From contig JAJPIW010000056.1 in NCBI GenBank assembly GCA_021324575.1, forward strand, positions 1 through 48,646: a stretch of DNA of 48,646 nucleotides, written 5' to 3'. Source of the DNA: Intrasporangiaceae bacterium (GTDB taxonomy: Bacteria; Actinomycetota; Actinomycetes; Actinomycetales; Dermatophilaceae). Positions 8,438 to 16,896 of this stretch are shown here, in pieces (the first letter of the stretch is position 1; each line of letters starts with the position of its first letter). The notes under the pieces are model-generated. The model was not told where the DNA came from, did not search any database, and saw nothing but the letters and a program-made list of their open reading frames with translations. The position numbers were made by a program, and so were the translations under genes.

Positions 8438-9628
8438 TCAGTTGGCCGGGGCAGCCGGCGCGGCGGCGAGCGAGGCGGCCTTGGCCGCGGCTCCGTCCAT
8501 GGTCTCTTCGATGGTCACGAGGGGGTGGTTGAACTCCGCCAGGATGCGGCGTCCCTCCTCGACGTTGTTGCCGTCGAGGCGCACGACGAGCGGCTTGGTC
8601 GCGTCGTCGCCGATCGCCTGGAGCGCACCGACGATGCCGTTGGCGACCGCGTCGCAGGCGGTGATCCCGCCGAAGACGTTGACGAACACCGACTTGACCT
8701 GCTCGTCGCCGAGGATGATGTGCAACCCGTTGGCCATGACCTCGGCCGAGGCGCCACCACCGATGTCAAGGAAGTTGGCCGGCTTGGACCCGACCGCCTC
8801 ACCGGCATACGCGACGACGTCGAGGGTCGACATGACCAGCCCGGCGCCGTTGCCGATGATGCCGACGTTGCCGTCGAGCTTGACGTAGTTGAGGCCCTTC
8901 TCCTTGGCCGCCGCCTCCAGCGGGTCGGCCGCCGCGGCGTCCTCGAGGGCGGCGTGGCCGGGCTGGCGGAAGTCGGCGTTCTCGTCAAGGGTGACCTTGC
9001 CGTCGAGCGCGACGATGTCGCCGTCGACGGTCTTGACGAGCGGGTTGACCTCGACGAGGGTCGCGTCCTCACCGGCATACACGTCCCAGAGCCGCTGCAG
9101 GACGGGGACGATCTTGGCGCCGGTCTCGGCGTCGAACCCCGCCTCGGCGACGATCTCGGCAGCCTTGGCCTCGTCGATGCCGACGTTGGGGTCCACGGCC
9201 ACCCGGGCGAGAGCCTCGGGGCGGCTGACGGCGAGCTCCTCGATCTCCATCCCGCCCTCCTTGCTGCACATCGCAAGGTAGGTCCGGTTGGCCCGGTCGA
9301 GCAGGACCGAGAAGTAGTACTCCTCGGCGATCTGGGCGCCCTGGGCGATCATCACCGTGTTGACCGTGTGGCCCTTGATGTCCATGCCGAGGATCTGACC
9401 GGCGAGCTGCTCGGCCTCCTCGGCGGTCTTGGCGACCTTGACGCCGCCGGCCTTGCCGCGCCCGCCGGTCTTGACCTGTGCCTTGACAACGGTGACGCCG
9501 CCGCTCTTGGGTCCGATCAGCTCGGCGGCCGCGCGGGCCTGCTCCGGGGTGGTGGCCACGGCGCCGGCGAGCACCGGCACGCCATGCGCCTCGAACACGT
9601 CTCGGGCCTGGTACTCGTAGAGATCCAC
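8438..9628 (-). CDS. sucC: Succinyl-CoA synthetase beta subunit (ADP/GDP-forming)
   Basis: ATP-grasp subunit of 396 residues. N-terminal [33 protein letters not shown] nucleotide loop and [17 protein letters not shown] are the family signatures. The frame is open 29 codons further upstream, but GTG 9628 begins the conserved family N-terminus and has AAGGA about 11 nt upstream, so it is preferred. A C-terminal Ala-rich tail of about 20 residues is seen after DGAAAKAA. It forms the sucCD operon with the next gene. The 200-bp upstream gap holds a possible -10 TAGTCT (9697-9702, minus strand) but no clear -35. Confidence 0.98.
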   Translation of the reverse strand: MDLYEYQARDVFEAHGVPVLAGAVATTPEQARAAAELIGPKSGGVTVVKAQVKTGGRGKAGGVKVAKTAEEAEQLAGQILGMDIKGHTVNTVMIAQGAQIAEEYYFSVLLDRANRTYLAMCSKEGGMEIEELAVSRPEALARVAVDPNVGIDEAKAAEIVAEAGFDAETGAKIVPVLQRLWDVYAGEDATLVEVNPLVKTVDGDIVALDGKVTLDENADFRQPGHAALEDAAAADPLEAAAKEKGLNYVKLDGNVGIIGNGAGLVMSTLDVVAYAGEAVGSKPANFLDIGGGASAEVMANGLHIILGDEQVKSVFVNVFGGITACDAVANGIVGALQAIGDDATKPLVVRLDGNNVEEGRRILAEFNHPLVTIEETMDGAAAKAASLAAAPAAPAN

Positions 9629-9830
9629 GGGGGCTGTCCGTCCTTCGTTGGTCGGTGGGGGCGGCCGTCTCGTTTCGCCGCATGATCCGCTCCCCGAGAC
9701 TAGTCCCGCGCCCACGCCTGGCCGGACCCGGGACGGGCGGGTGGGACCAATTTCACGCCGAACGGCACCACCGAGACCGTATGCCGCGACGAGACGCCCG
9801 TATGCCGGTCACGCCGGGTTCGCGGTCAGG

Positions 9831-11234
9831 TCAGCTGGCGACCTGCACCGTGGTCCATGTCTCGCCCTTGTCGGTGCTGCGCCACAGGACTCCCGAGCCA
9901 CCGAAGGGGATGGCGTAGTAGGTGCCGGCCCCCGGCGAGCCCACCCAGGCCCAGCCGCGGTCCGGCACCGGAGGGGCCGACTTGGGGTCGTGCCAGGCCA
10001 CGCCTCCGTCACTGGAGACCTTCATCGAGCCATGCACGGCCGGGTCTCCGCCCGAGACGGCCAGCAGGTGGGTGGAGTCAGCAGCGGCGAACGAGGTCGA
10101 CCCGGCATTCGTGAGCAGGAGCGCACCGCTATCCGGCGCGACCACCTGTTGCCACGTGCCGTCGACCTTTCGGGTCACGATGCCGTAACTCGAGGAACCG
10201 GCGGCCGCACCGCCGGGGCAGATTCCGAAGACGGTGCCACCGCTCGCGGGAGCTACCACCCGGGAGACCCCGCCGGATGCTGCGCAGCCCTTCGTGCCGG
10301 TCACCCAGCCCTTGGCCTCGAGCAGGCCGGCGGTGGCCCCCTTGTCAGTCGCCAGGCTCAGGTAGAGATCGCCGTTGAACCAGTTGTAGTCCGCCGCACG
10401 GATGGGTGCACTCGTTGGGATCGTGTACTGGGCCTCGGTGATGCCGTTGGCGGTGGTGTCGGCAACAGCAGTGGCCAGATCTCCGGAGCAGTGGCTGCCG
10501 TCGCACGAGCCGGTCGCGACAGCGACAGCAACCGTGTTGCCGTCGGTCTCGAGGGAGACCACACCGCCCCCGGGCACGGCATACGGGTGCCACGTGAATC
10601 CGCCATCGGTGGTCTGGCGAACTCCGGCACCGAACACCCAGCCGACGAGCGGCGATGCCATCCGGATCTCGGTGAGGGAGGTGCGGGTGCCGACCTTGCC
10701 GCTCGACGTCCGGCCGGGGGTGTCGACCTCCTGGCCGAAGGTCGCGACCGCCCGCCAGGACTTGCCGCTGTCGAGCGAGCGGACCACCTGGGTGCAGGCG
10801 TGGCCCTTGCAGTTGGTGATGCCGAGCCCGAACAGGGTGCTGTTGTCGGCCTGGGAGACCGAGACCAGGCGGAAGTCCGCGGGGACGCCCACGGTGACCG
10901 GGCGGCTCGTCGCGGTGCTCGTGGGCGCTGAGGTCGAGGTGCCCGCCGGGGAGGTCGCAGACCCGGTCGGCGTCGAGCTGAGCGAGGTGCTCGTCGAACC
11001 GGTGCGCGAGCCGGGCAGCGCGGTCGTCCCGTCGCCCGGGCGCAGGAGGTAGCCGACACCGCCGACGAGCACGGCCGCCGCAGCAGCACCGGCCGCGAAC
11101 CCGGTCCAGCGGGACCGGCGGCTGCGCCGGTGGGCGTCGACGATGGCGGCCCAGTGGCCGTCGTCGCCGGGCGCCGGATGGATGTCGCGGCGCTCGCGGG
11201 CGAAGAACTCCTCGACCGGGTCGACGTCGTTCAT
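9831..11234 (-). CDS. One-pass membrane protein with BNR/Asp-box propeller, in anti-sigma position
   Basis: A 467-residue protein: about 43 cytoplasmic residues, one membrane helix (about 44-64), a Ser/Thr-rich linker (70-112), then an extracytoplasmic beta-propeller. Asp-box motifs are SLDSGKSW, TTDGGFTW, SSDGGVAW and STDKGETW. Several Cys pairs (NCKGHAC, CDGSHC) suggest disulfides outside the cell. It overlaps the sigma-factor gene by ATGA, the arrangement typical of sigma/anti-sigma pairs, but I do not see the HxxxCxxC zinc anti-sigma motif. The short basic N-terminus would have to be a non-canonical sigma-binding or tethering part. Alternatively it is only a target co-expressed with the sigma factor. 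Confidence 0.82.
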   Translation of the reverse strand: MNDVDPVEEFFARERRDIHPAPGDDGHWAAIVDAHRRSRRSRWTGFAAGAAAAAVLVGGVGYLLRPGDGTTALPGSRTGSTSTSLSSTPTGSATSPAGTSTSAPTSTATSRPVTVGVPADFRLVSVSQADNSTLFGLGITNCKGHACTQVVRSLDSGKSWRAVATFGQEVDTPGRTSSGKVGTRTSLTEIRMASPLVGWVFGAGVRQTTDGGFTWHPYAVPGGGVVSLETDGNTVAVAVATGSCDGSHCSGDLATAVADTTANGITEAQYTIPTSAPIRAADYNWFNGDLYLSLATDKGATAGLLEAKGWVTGTKGCAASGGVSRVVAPASGGTVFGICPGGAAAGSSSYGIVTRKVDGTWQQVVAPDSGALLLTNAGSTSFAAADSTHLLAVSGGDPAVHGSMKVSSDGGVAWHDPKSAPPVPDRGWAWVGSPGAGTYYAIPFGGSGVLWRSTDKGETWTTVQVAS

Positions 11235-11734
11235 CGGGCATCCTCCAGCAGCTTGGCGAGGCGGCCCCGGGCATCCCAGAGGTCCCGCTTGATCGTGCCC
11301 TCGGACTTGCCCATCTGGGCCGCCACCTGGGCGACCGTCAGGTCGGCGAAGTAGTGCAGCATCACGGGGACGCGCAGGCGGTCGGGCAGGGCGAGGACGG
11401 CGCCGCGCACGGTGAGGTTGGTGGCGACGTCGCCGGGCATGGTGACGCCGTCGTCGTAGCCGAAGCGCTGGTATGCCGCGTGCTCGCGCCCGCGCTTGCG
11501 CCAGTGGTCACGGATGATGTTGGCGGCGGTCGTGAACAGCCACGACTTGGGCTCCTCGACATCGCCCCAGTGCTTGAGCAGGCGCAGGAACGCCTCGGTG
11601 GCGACGTCGTGGCCCAGGTCGGGGTCGCCGACGAGCTTGCTGGCCCAGCCGGACAGCATGCCGAAGTGCGCGCGGTAGACCTCACGCACGGCCAGCTCGT
11701 CCGATCGCCCGGCCGTCAGCGCGGCGCCCGGCAT
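11231..11734 (-). CDS. ECF-type RNA polymerase sigma factor (SigE/sigma-70 family)
   Basis: A 167-residue ECF sigma factor. Region 2 spans about 18-85 (AVREVYRAHFGML, GHDVATEAFLRLLKHW, KSWLFTTAANIIRDHWR) and region 4 about 115-165 (LPDRLRVPVMLHYFADL, QMGKSEGTIKRDLWDAR helix-turn-helix). ATG 11734 is chosen because AAGGGAGG lies about 7 nt before it; ATG 11782 would add 16 residues not part of region 2 and has no good ribosome site. Stop and start overlap (ATGA) with the membrane propeller gene, so both are made together, and the partner is the likely regulator or sensor. Confidence 0.92.
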   Translation of the reverse strand: MPGAALTAGRSDELAVREVYRAHFGMLSGWASKLVGDPDLGHDVATEAFLRLLKHWGDVEEPKSWLFTTAANIIRDHWRKRGREHAAYQRFGYDDGVTMPGDVATNLTVRGAVLALPDRLRVPVMLHYFADLTVAQVAAQMGKSEGTIKRDLWDARGRLAKLLEDAR

Positions 11735-11884
11735 CGCCCCTCCCTTCCACCGCACCGCAATCGGCTGGGTCACCGTCGTCATGCCCTGTAGACGCCGACC
11801 ACGGCCTCGCGGTTGGACACCCATTCTGTCAGGGCCACCCGGTGTGGGAGGGCAACGACCGGCGCGGGCCGCTCAGGCGGTCGC

Positions 11885-12286
11885 TCAGGCGGGCACGACG
11901 GCGCCGCGGACCCATTCGACGATCTCGGTCGTCGTCGCTCCGGGCGTGAAGATCTTGGCGACACCGAGCTTCTCCAGCTCAGGGATGTCGGCGTCAGGGA
12001 CGATCCCGCCCCCGAAGACGACGATGTCAGCCGCGTCCCGCTCCTTGAGGATCTCGATCACCTTGGCGAACAGCGTCATGTGGGCGCCGGAGAGGACGGA
12101 CAGGCCGATGGCGTCGGCGTCCTCCTGGATGGCCGCCTCGACGATCTGCTCGGGCGTCTGGTGCAGCCCGGTGTAGACGACCTCCATGCCCGCATCGCGC
12201 AAGGCCCGCGCCACGACCTTGGCACCGCGGTCGTGTCCGTCCAGGCCGGGCTTGGCCACGACGACGCGCAGCGGGGAGTCGGTCAT
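11885..12286 (-). CDS. Stand-alone B12-binding acyl-CoA mutase subunit
   Basis: A 133-residue cobalamin-binding domain, the size of the small subunits of isobutyryl-CoA or 2-hydroxyacyl-CoA mutases. The base-off/His-on signature DGHDRG (DxHxxG), GLSVLSGAH (SxL) and VVFGGGIVP (GG) are all present, so it should bind adenosylcobalamin. No large catalytic subunit or MeaB-type chaperone is encoded in the window, so the partner must be elsewhere. ATG 12286 follows TAGCAT at 12294-12299, which would give a leaderless message starting at 12287. It is divergent from the hydrolase gene. Confidence 0.92.
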   Translation of the reverse strand: MTDSPLRVVVAKPGLDGHDRGAKVVARALRDAGMEVVYTGLHQTPEQIVEAAIQEDADAIGLSVLSGAHMTLFAKVIEILKERDAADIVVFGGGIVPDADIPELEKLGVAKIFTPGATTTEIVEWVRGAVVPA

Positions 12287-12293
12287 GATCTCG

Positions 12294-12299
12294 ATGCTA
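12294..12299 (-). promoter_or_regulatory. Leaderless -10 box (TAGCAT) for the B12-binding gene
   Basis: On the minus strand TAGCAT ends seven bases before ATG 12286. With the standard -7 position this puts +1 at 12287, one nucleotide before the start codon. No Shine-Dalgarno sequence is present. Confidence 0.55.
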
Positions 12300-12420
12300 G
12301 CCCCGGCGTGTGGTCCCGATCCCGGCCTCGGAGACGGCAGGTGATGTGAGATTCACCGCCACACTCCCCCCTTCGGGTTCTGTCCAACTGGCCAGACTGT
12401 GGTTACTGTCGGGTTTCACC

Positions 12421-13380
12421 ATGTCCGTACCAGATCTCATCGCGCCGCCCGCACCCTTGCGGGCCGTGGCCCAGCGCGCGGAGTGCGCCGCTCGGGTGGC
12501 TGCCGCGCATCCGGTGGGGCGGGCTGCGGCACTGGTCGCGCGCGGCATCCGGGCGATGGCCTCCCCCACGATGATCGCCGGGACGATCGCCGAGGCGACG
12601 TGGGTCGCCGCCCACCTGGTCACCTACCCGCTCGGGCTGGCCGCCGACACCAACCGCCGAAGCGCGCACGGCTACGGGATCGAGCACCTGCCGCCGGTCC
12701 AGCGTGGGCTGCTCATCTCCGACCTCGAGGCTGCCGGGACGCCGATCCTGCTCGTCCACGGGCTCGTCGACAACCGCTCGATCTTCACCCTCCTGCGGAT
12801 GGGTCTGATGCGGCGGGGCTTCGGGCAGGTCTCGACGATGAACTACAACTCGCTGCGCGGCGACGTCCGGACCATCGCGGCCCGGCTCGCCGAGGAGGTC
12901 GAGGCCCTGGTCGCCGAGACCGGCTACGAGCGGATCCACATCATCGGGCACAGCCTCGGCGGGCTCGTCGCCCGCTACTACGTGACCCGGCTCGGCGGCG
13001 ACGAGCGGGTCCACACCCTCGTCACGCTCGGGGCACCGCACGCCGGCACCTACACGGCATACGCCTGGCCCTCGGCTCTCGGCCGCCAGCTGCGGCCCGA
13101 CAGCGGCCTGATGCGCGAGCTGCGACGACCGGCTGCCGGCTGCCGGACCCGGTTCATCGCGTACTGGAGCGACCTGGACGAGGTCGTTCTGCCGCACGAG
13201 AACGCCACCATCGCCCACCCCGACCTGGACGCTCTCAACATCAAGCTGCGCGGGGTCGGGCACGTCTCGCTGCCGATCGTCGGCAGCGTCGTCCACGGCA
13301 TCTCGACGGCGCTGGCGCAGCTGGACAGCGACGGCCGGACCGTCACCGCGGGCGTCTCGCTGCTGCCGCGCCCCGACTGA
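12421..13380 (+). CDS. Alpha/beta hydrolase, triacylglycerol lipase/esterase type
   Basis: A 319-residue alpha/beta-hydrolase of the lipase/PGAP1-like type. ILLVHGLVDNRSIF carries the oxyanion strand and GHSLGG (Ser178) the nucleophile elbow; LVTLGAPHAGT follows as in EstA-type lipases; the acid is probably in the YWSDLDEVVLP loop and the His in VGHVSLP. The N-terminal 100 residues are hydrophobic/amphipathic without a clear signal peptidase site. ATG 12421 was chosen because TACTGT at 12404-12409 predicts an RNA start 5 nt upstream; the frame is open to about 12310. Substrate unknown, probably a lipid ester. Confidence 0.85.
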   Translation: MSVPDLIAPPAPLRAVAQRAECAARVAAAHPVGRAAALVARGIRAMASPTMIAGTIAEATWVAAHLVTYPLGLAADTNRRSAHGYGIEHLPPVQRGLLISDLEAAGTPILLVHGLVDNRSIFTLLRMGLMRRGFGQVSTMNYNSLRGDVRTIAARLAEEVEALVAETGYERIHIIGHSLGGLVARYYVTRLGGDERVHTLVTLGAPHAGTYTAYAWPSALGRQLRPDSGLMRELRRPAAGCRTRFIAYWSDLDEVVLPHENATIAHPDLDALNIKLRGVGHVSLPIVGSVVHGISTALAQLDSDGRTVTAGVSLLPRPD

Positions 13381-13407
13381 GGCCGTCCACAGGCAGGCTG
13401 GACGATT

Positions 13408-13436
13408 TTTACATCACGAAGAGATAACGGTAGGGT
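13408..13436 (+). promoter_or_regulatory. Strong promoter with possible MtrA-type direct repeat
   Basis: TTTACA (13408-13413), a 17-bp spacer and TAGGGT (13431-13436) form the best -35/-10 pair in the window. The spacer contains ATCACG and ATAACG as imperfect direct repeats, resembling the boxes reported for MtrA, which controls cell-wall hydrolase genes in actinobacteria. The transcript would have an 80-nt leader before the M23 peptidase. The MtrA assignment is inference. Confidence 0.6.
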
Positions 13437-13522
13437 GCGTCCCACGTGTCCAGCGCGGAGGCCCGAACGGTCAGACCGCGCGCGGACCGGATCGTGTCCC
13501 CTGCACGCGAAGGTTCCACCCT

Positions 13523-14311
13523 GTGAGTTCTCGTCCGTATGCCGGTCGGCACCGCCCTGTCCGCAAGGGCGTTCGTCGCCTCCCGGCAACCCTGACCGGT
13601 GGCTTCCTGCTGCCCACTGCCGCGGCGGCGACGCTGGTCCTCACGGCCACCGGCGCGACCGTCGCCGAGTCGCGGGTCCCGAGCGTGGCGCTCACCGGCA
13701 ACCAGGCCGCCTTCGTCCGGACCGCCGCTGACACCCAGGCCGCCGAGGCCCGCGTCGACGACGCCCAGGCGACCGAGCGTCGCTCACAGGCCCAGCTCCA
13801 GGCAGCCGCCATCCTCGGCCGGCAGCAGGAGAAGCAGCGCGTCGCCCGCGACAAGGCCCGCAAGGCGCTGGCCAAGAAGAAGGCCGAGGCGGCCCTGGCC
13901 GCCACCGCGCACAAGTGGGTCATGCCCGTGCACGGCGCCACCTTCACCTCCGGCTTCAAGATGCGGTGGGGCGCCATGCACACCGGCAACGACCTGGCGT
14001 GCCCGACGGGCACCCCGATCTCGGCCATGTCGAGCGGTGAGGTCATCTTCACCGGCTGGATGGGCGGCGGCGGCAACACGACCAAGATCCGCTACTGGGA
14101 CGGCACCGTGTCCTTCTACGAGCACCAGAGCAGGATCATCGCCAAGGTCGGCCAGAAGGTCGCGCCCGGGGACATCGTCGGCTACGTCGGCAACACCGGC
14201 CACTCGTTCGGTTCGCACCTGCACCTGGAGATCCACCCCGACGGTGGCGGCCCGATCGACCCCCACCCGTGGATGACCGCGCACAAGCTCATGTACTCGG
14301 GCAACGGCTAG
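13523..14311 (+). CDS. Secreted M23 family metallopeptidase (LytM/DD-endopeptidase)
   Basis: A 262-residue probable cell-wall endopeptidase. A basic N-terminus is followed by a hydrophobic segment (about 25-48) serving as signal peptide or anchor, then a charged coiled-coil (about 60-128) rich in Ala, Gln and Lys, then the M23 domain. Zinc ligands fit HTGND (His153, Asp157) and SHLHLEI (His232 and His234). The coiled-coil plus LytM layout is like EnvC/NlpD-type or RipA-neighbour hydrolases. Start is GTG 13523 with GAAGG about 10 nt upstream. It has its own strong promoter and converges on pcrA with only 14 bp between stops. Confidence 0.92.
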   Translation: MSSRPYAGRHRPVRKGVRRLPATLTGGFLLPTAAAATLVLTATGATVAESRVPSVALTGNQAAFVRTAADTQAAEARVDDAQATERRSQAQLQAAAILGRQQEKQRVARDKARKALAKKKAEAALAATAHKWVMPVHGATFTSGFKMRWGAMHTGNDLACPTGTPISAMSSGEVIFTGWMGGGGNTTKIRYWDGTVSFYEHQSRIIAKVGQKVAPGDIVGYVGNTGHSFGSHLHLEIHPDGGGPIDPHPWMTAHKLMYSGNG

Positions 14312-14325
14312 GCGGAGGGCTCAGC

Positions 14326-16791
14326 TCAGAGCTTCACCAGCGGGGCGTAGCGCAGCAGCAGGCGCTTGACGCCTGAGTCACCGCCGAAGTCGACGTGGGC
14401 CATCGACTTCTCGCCCTCGCCTTCGACCCGCACCACGGTGCCCATCCCGAACGAGTCGTGGGTGACCCGGTCGCCGGGCTTGAGCGCGAGGATCGGCCGG
14501 TTGCCCGGTGAGCGGACGCCGGGCCGGGCGGCCAGGGTCGCCACGGCGGGAGTGCCGGGCCGCATCGAGGAGAGCGCCGACTGCGAGCGCTTCCAGTCGA
14601 CCAGCTCGGGCGGGATCTCGTCGAGGAACCGCGAGGCCGGGTTGTACTGGGGCGCGCCCCAGGCGGACCGGACGGCGGCACGGGAGATGTGCAGCCGCTC
14701 GCGGGCCCGGGTGATCCCGACGTAGGCCAGCCGCCGCTCCTCCTCCAGCTCCTTGGGGTCGTTGAGCGAGCGCATGTGCGGGAAGGTGCCGTCCTCGAGC
14801 CCGGTGAGGAAGACGACGGGGAACTCCAGCCCCTTGGCGGTGTGCAACGTCATCAGCGTGACCACCCCGGAGTCGTCACCGGCGACCGGGATCTCGTCGG
14901 CGTCGGCGACGAGGGAGACCTGCTCGAGGAAGTCCTCCAACGAGTTCACCTCGCCGGTCTGGGCGCGGGTGTCGTCGAACTCCCTTGCGACAGCGATCAG
15001 CTCGTGCAGGTTCTCGACACGGGTCTCGTCCTGCGGGTCGTGGCTGGCGCGCAGCTCGGCGAGGTAGCCGGAGCGGTCGACGATCGCCTCGAGCAGGTCG
15101 GCGACCCCGGCGGCGTCGTCGTCACGCACCCGGCCGAGCGACTCCAGCAGCGAGGTGAAGCCCTTGATCGCCGTCACCGAGCGGGTCGCGATTCCTGGCG
15201 CGTCCTCGGGCCGGCCGAGCGCCTGGACGAAGGAGATCCGCTCCCGGTCGGCGAGCGTCGCGACGACCGCCTCGGCCCGGTCGCCGATCCCGCGTTTGGG
15301 GACGTTGAGGATCCGGCGCAGGTTGACCGAGTCGTCGGGGTTGGAGATGACCCGCAGGTAGGCCAGTGCGTCCTTGACCTCGCGCCGCTCGTAGAACCGG
15401 GTGCCGCCCACGACCTTGTAGGGCATCCCGACCCGGACGAAGACCTCCTCCAGGGCCCGGCTCTGGGCGTTGGTCCGGTAGAAGACGGCGACGTCCTTGG
15501 GCTTGACCCCGGCCTCGTCGCCGAGCTCGTCGATGGTCTTGGCGACGAAGGACGCCTCGTCGTGCTCGTTGTCGCCGACGTAGCCGACGATCGGCTCGCC
15601 GGCACCGGCGGCGGTCCAGAGGTTCTTCTTGCGGCGGCCCTGGTTGCGGTCGATGACGGCGTTGGCGGCGGTGAGGATGTTCTGGGTCGAGCGGTAGTTC
15701 TGCTCCAGCAGGATGGTCGTCGCGTCGGGGTAGTCCGCCTCGAACTCGACGATGTTGCGGATCGTCGCCCCGCGGAAGGCATAGATCGACTGGTCGGCGT
15801 CGCCGACCACGACCAGCTCGCTCGGCGGCACCCGCGGCCCGTCGGCAGCACCGGACGGGGTGGCGCCGGCCCCGCCGACGAGCTCCTTGACGAGGGCGTA
15901 CTGGGCGTGGTTGGTGTCCTGGTACTCATCGACCATGACGTGCCGGAACCGCCGCCGGTAATGCTCGGCGACGTCGGGGAAGGCCTGGAACATGTGGACC
16001 GTGGTCATGATGAGGTCGTCGAAGTCCATGGCGTTGGCCTGCCGCAGCCGCCGCTGGTAGGCGGTGTAGGCCTCGGCCAGCACCCGCTCGTGGTGGGTCC
16101 CGCCCTGCGCGTATGCCGCGGTGCCACCGCTCGAGTCCGCGGGATCGACGGCCCCCACGCGGGCGGCATACGCCTCCTCGTCGACGAGCTCGTTCTTGAG
16201 GTTGCTCACCTGGTGGGAGAAGGTGCGCGGGTTGTAGCGCTTGGGGTCCAGGTCCATGTCGCGCAGCACCATCGACATGAGGCGCTGGCTGTCGGCGGCG
16301 TCATAGATCGAGAAGGTCGACTTCATCCCGACCTTGGGCGCCTCGCGGCGCAGGATCCGCACGCACGCGGAGTGGAAGGTCATGACCCACATGGCCCGGG
16401 CACGCGGCCCGACGAGCCCCTCGACCCGCTCGCGCATCTCGGCGGCGGCCTTGTTGGTGAAGGTGATGGCGAGGACCTGGCCGGGCTGGACGCCGCGCGC
16501 GTCGAGAAGGTGGGCGATCCGGGTGGTCAGCACCTTGGTCTTGCCGGATCCGGCGCCGGCGACGATGAGCAGCGGGCCGCCCTCGTGGAGGACGGCCTCG
16601 CGCTGCTGGGGGTTGAGCCCGACGAGGAGCTCTTCGGGGTCTCTCGTATGCCGCCCGCTCGCCTCTCCCGGCGCCTCACCGGCCGCTTCGGCCCAGGTCG
16701 GCACACCGGCCGCGGTCACCGGGGTGGCCCGCGCGGTGGCTGCGTCGGGGCGTGCCGGCGGGAAGTCGAAGTCGTCGAAGAGGGTGCTCAT
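14326..16791 (-). CDS. pcrA: ATP-dependent DNA helicase PcrA/UvrD
   Basis: Superfamily 1 3'-5' helicase, 821 residues. Motifs in order: LNPQQREAV (Q motif), GAGSGKTK (Walker A), MTFHSACVRILR (Ia/Ib), VDEYQDTN (II), VGDADQSIYAFRGA (III), EQNYRST (IV), TLHTAKGLEF (V) and YVGITRARERLHI (VI). A C-terminal PcrA-type RNAP-binding tail (KPGDRVTHDSFGMGTV) is present. About 70 low-complexity residues precede the Q motif. ATG 16791 is used although the frame is open for 1 kb upstream; that upstream part is antisense to the ZIP gene. TAGGGT at 16802-16807 (minus) predicts a 4-nt leader. Role in repair, replication restart and transcription-coupled repair. Confidence 0.96.
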   Translation of the reverse strand: MSTLFDDFDFPPARPDAATARATPVTAAGVPTWAEAAGEAPGEASGRHTRDPEELLVGLNPQQREAVLHEGGPLLIVAGAGSGKTKVLTTRIAHLLDARGVQPGQVLAITFTNKAAAEMRERVEGLVGPRARAMWVMTFHSACVRILRREAPKVGMKSTFSIYDAADSQRLMSMVLRDMDLDPKRYNPRTFSHQVSNLKNELVDEEAYAARVGAVDPADSSGGTAAYAQGGTHHERVLAEAYTAYQRRLRQANAMDFDDLIMTTVHMFQAFPDVAEHYRRRFRHVMVDEYQDTNHAQYALVKELVGGAGATPSGAADGPRVPPSELVVVGDADQSIYAFRGATIRNIVEFEADYPDATTILLEQNYRSTQNILTAANAVIDRNQGRRKKNLWTAAGAGEPIVGYVGDNEHDEASFVAKTIDELGDEAGVKPKDVAVFYRTNAQSRALEEVFVRVGMPYKVVGGTRFYERREVKDALAYLRVISNPDDSVNLRRILNVPKRGIGDRAEAVVATLADRERISFVQALGRPEDAPGIATRSVTAIKGFTSLLESLGRVRDDDAAGVADLLEAIVDRSGYLAELRASHDPQDETRVENLHELIAVAREFDDTRAQTGEVNSLEDFLEQVSLVADADEIPVAGDDSGVVTLMTLHTAKGLEFPVVFLTGLEDGTFPHMRSLNDPKELEEERRLAYVGITRARERLHISRAAVRSAWGAPQYNPASRFLDEIPPELVDWKRSQSALSSMRPGTPAVATLAARPGVRSPGNRPILALKPGDRVTHDSFGMGTVVRVEGEGEKSMAHVDFGGDSGVKRLLLRYAPLVKL

Positions 16792-16841
16792 GTCGCCCCC
16801 AACCCTACGTCCGCCCACCGACGTCGTCCCGCTACGCTTGG

Positions 16842-16860
16842 TTCGGTAAGCCTTGCCTAA
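16842..16860 (+). promoter_or_regulatory. DtxR/IdeR-type metal operator
   Basis: The 19-bp site, read on the minus strand as TTAGGCAAGGCTTACCGAA, matches the DtxR/IdeR consensus TTAGGTTAGGCTAACCTAA at 15 of 19 positions. It is 36 bp before the ZIP transporter start and about 50 bp before the pcrA start. It probably represses the transporter when the sensed metal (Fe2+ or Mn2+) is plentiful. The match was counted by eye. Confidence 0.72.
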
Positions 16861-16896
16861 GAATGCTCGAACAGCCTCTGAACGGAACACCTGGCG

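Noticed and set aside
8408-9685. Long plus-strand frame opposite sucC
   Set aside because: Antisense to a certain gene, with Asp/Leu/Gly-biased sequence and no motif.
13437-13522. c-di-AMP (ydaO) riboswitch before the M23 peptidase
   Set aside because: Expected for such genes, but the leader is only about 80 nt and shows none of the conserved blocks.
14689-16860. 723-codon plus-strand frame opposite pcrA
   Set aside because: Shadow of pcrA with repetitive Val/Gly/Asp/Leu composition.
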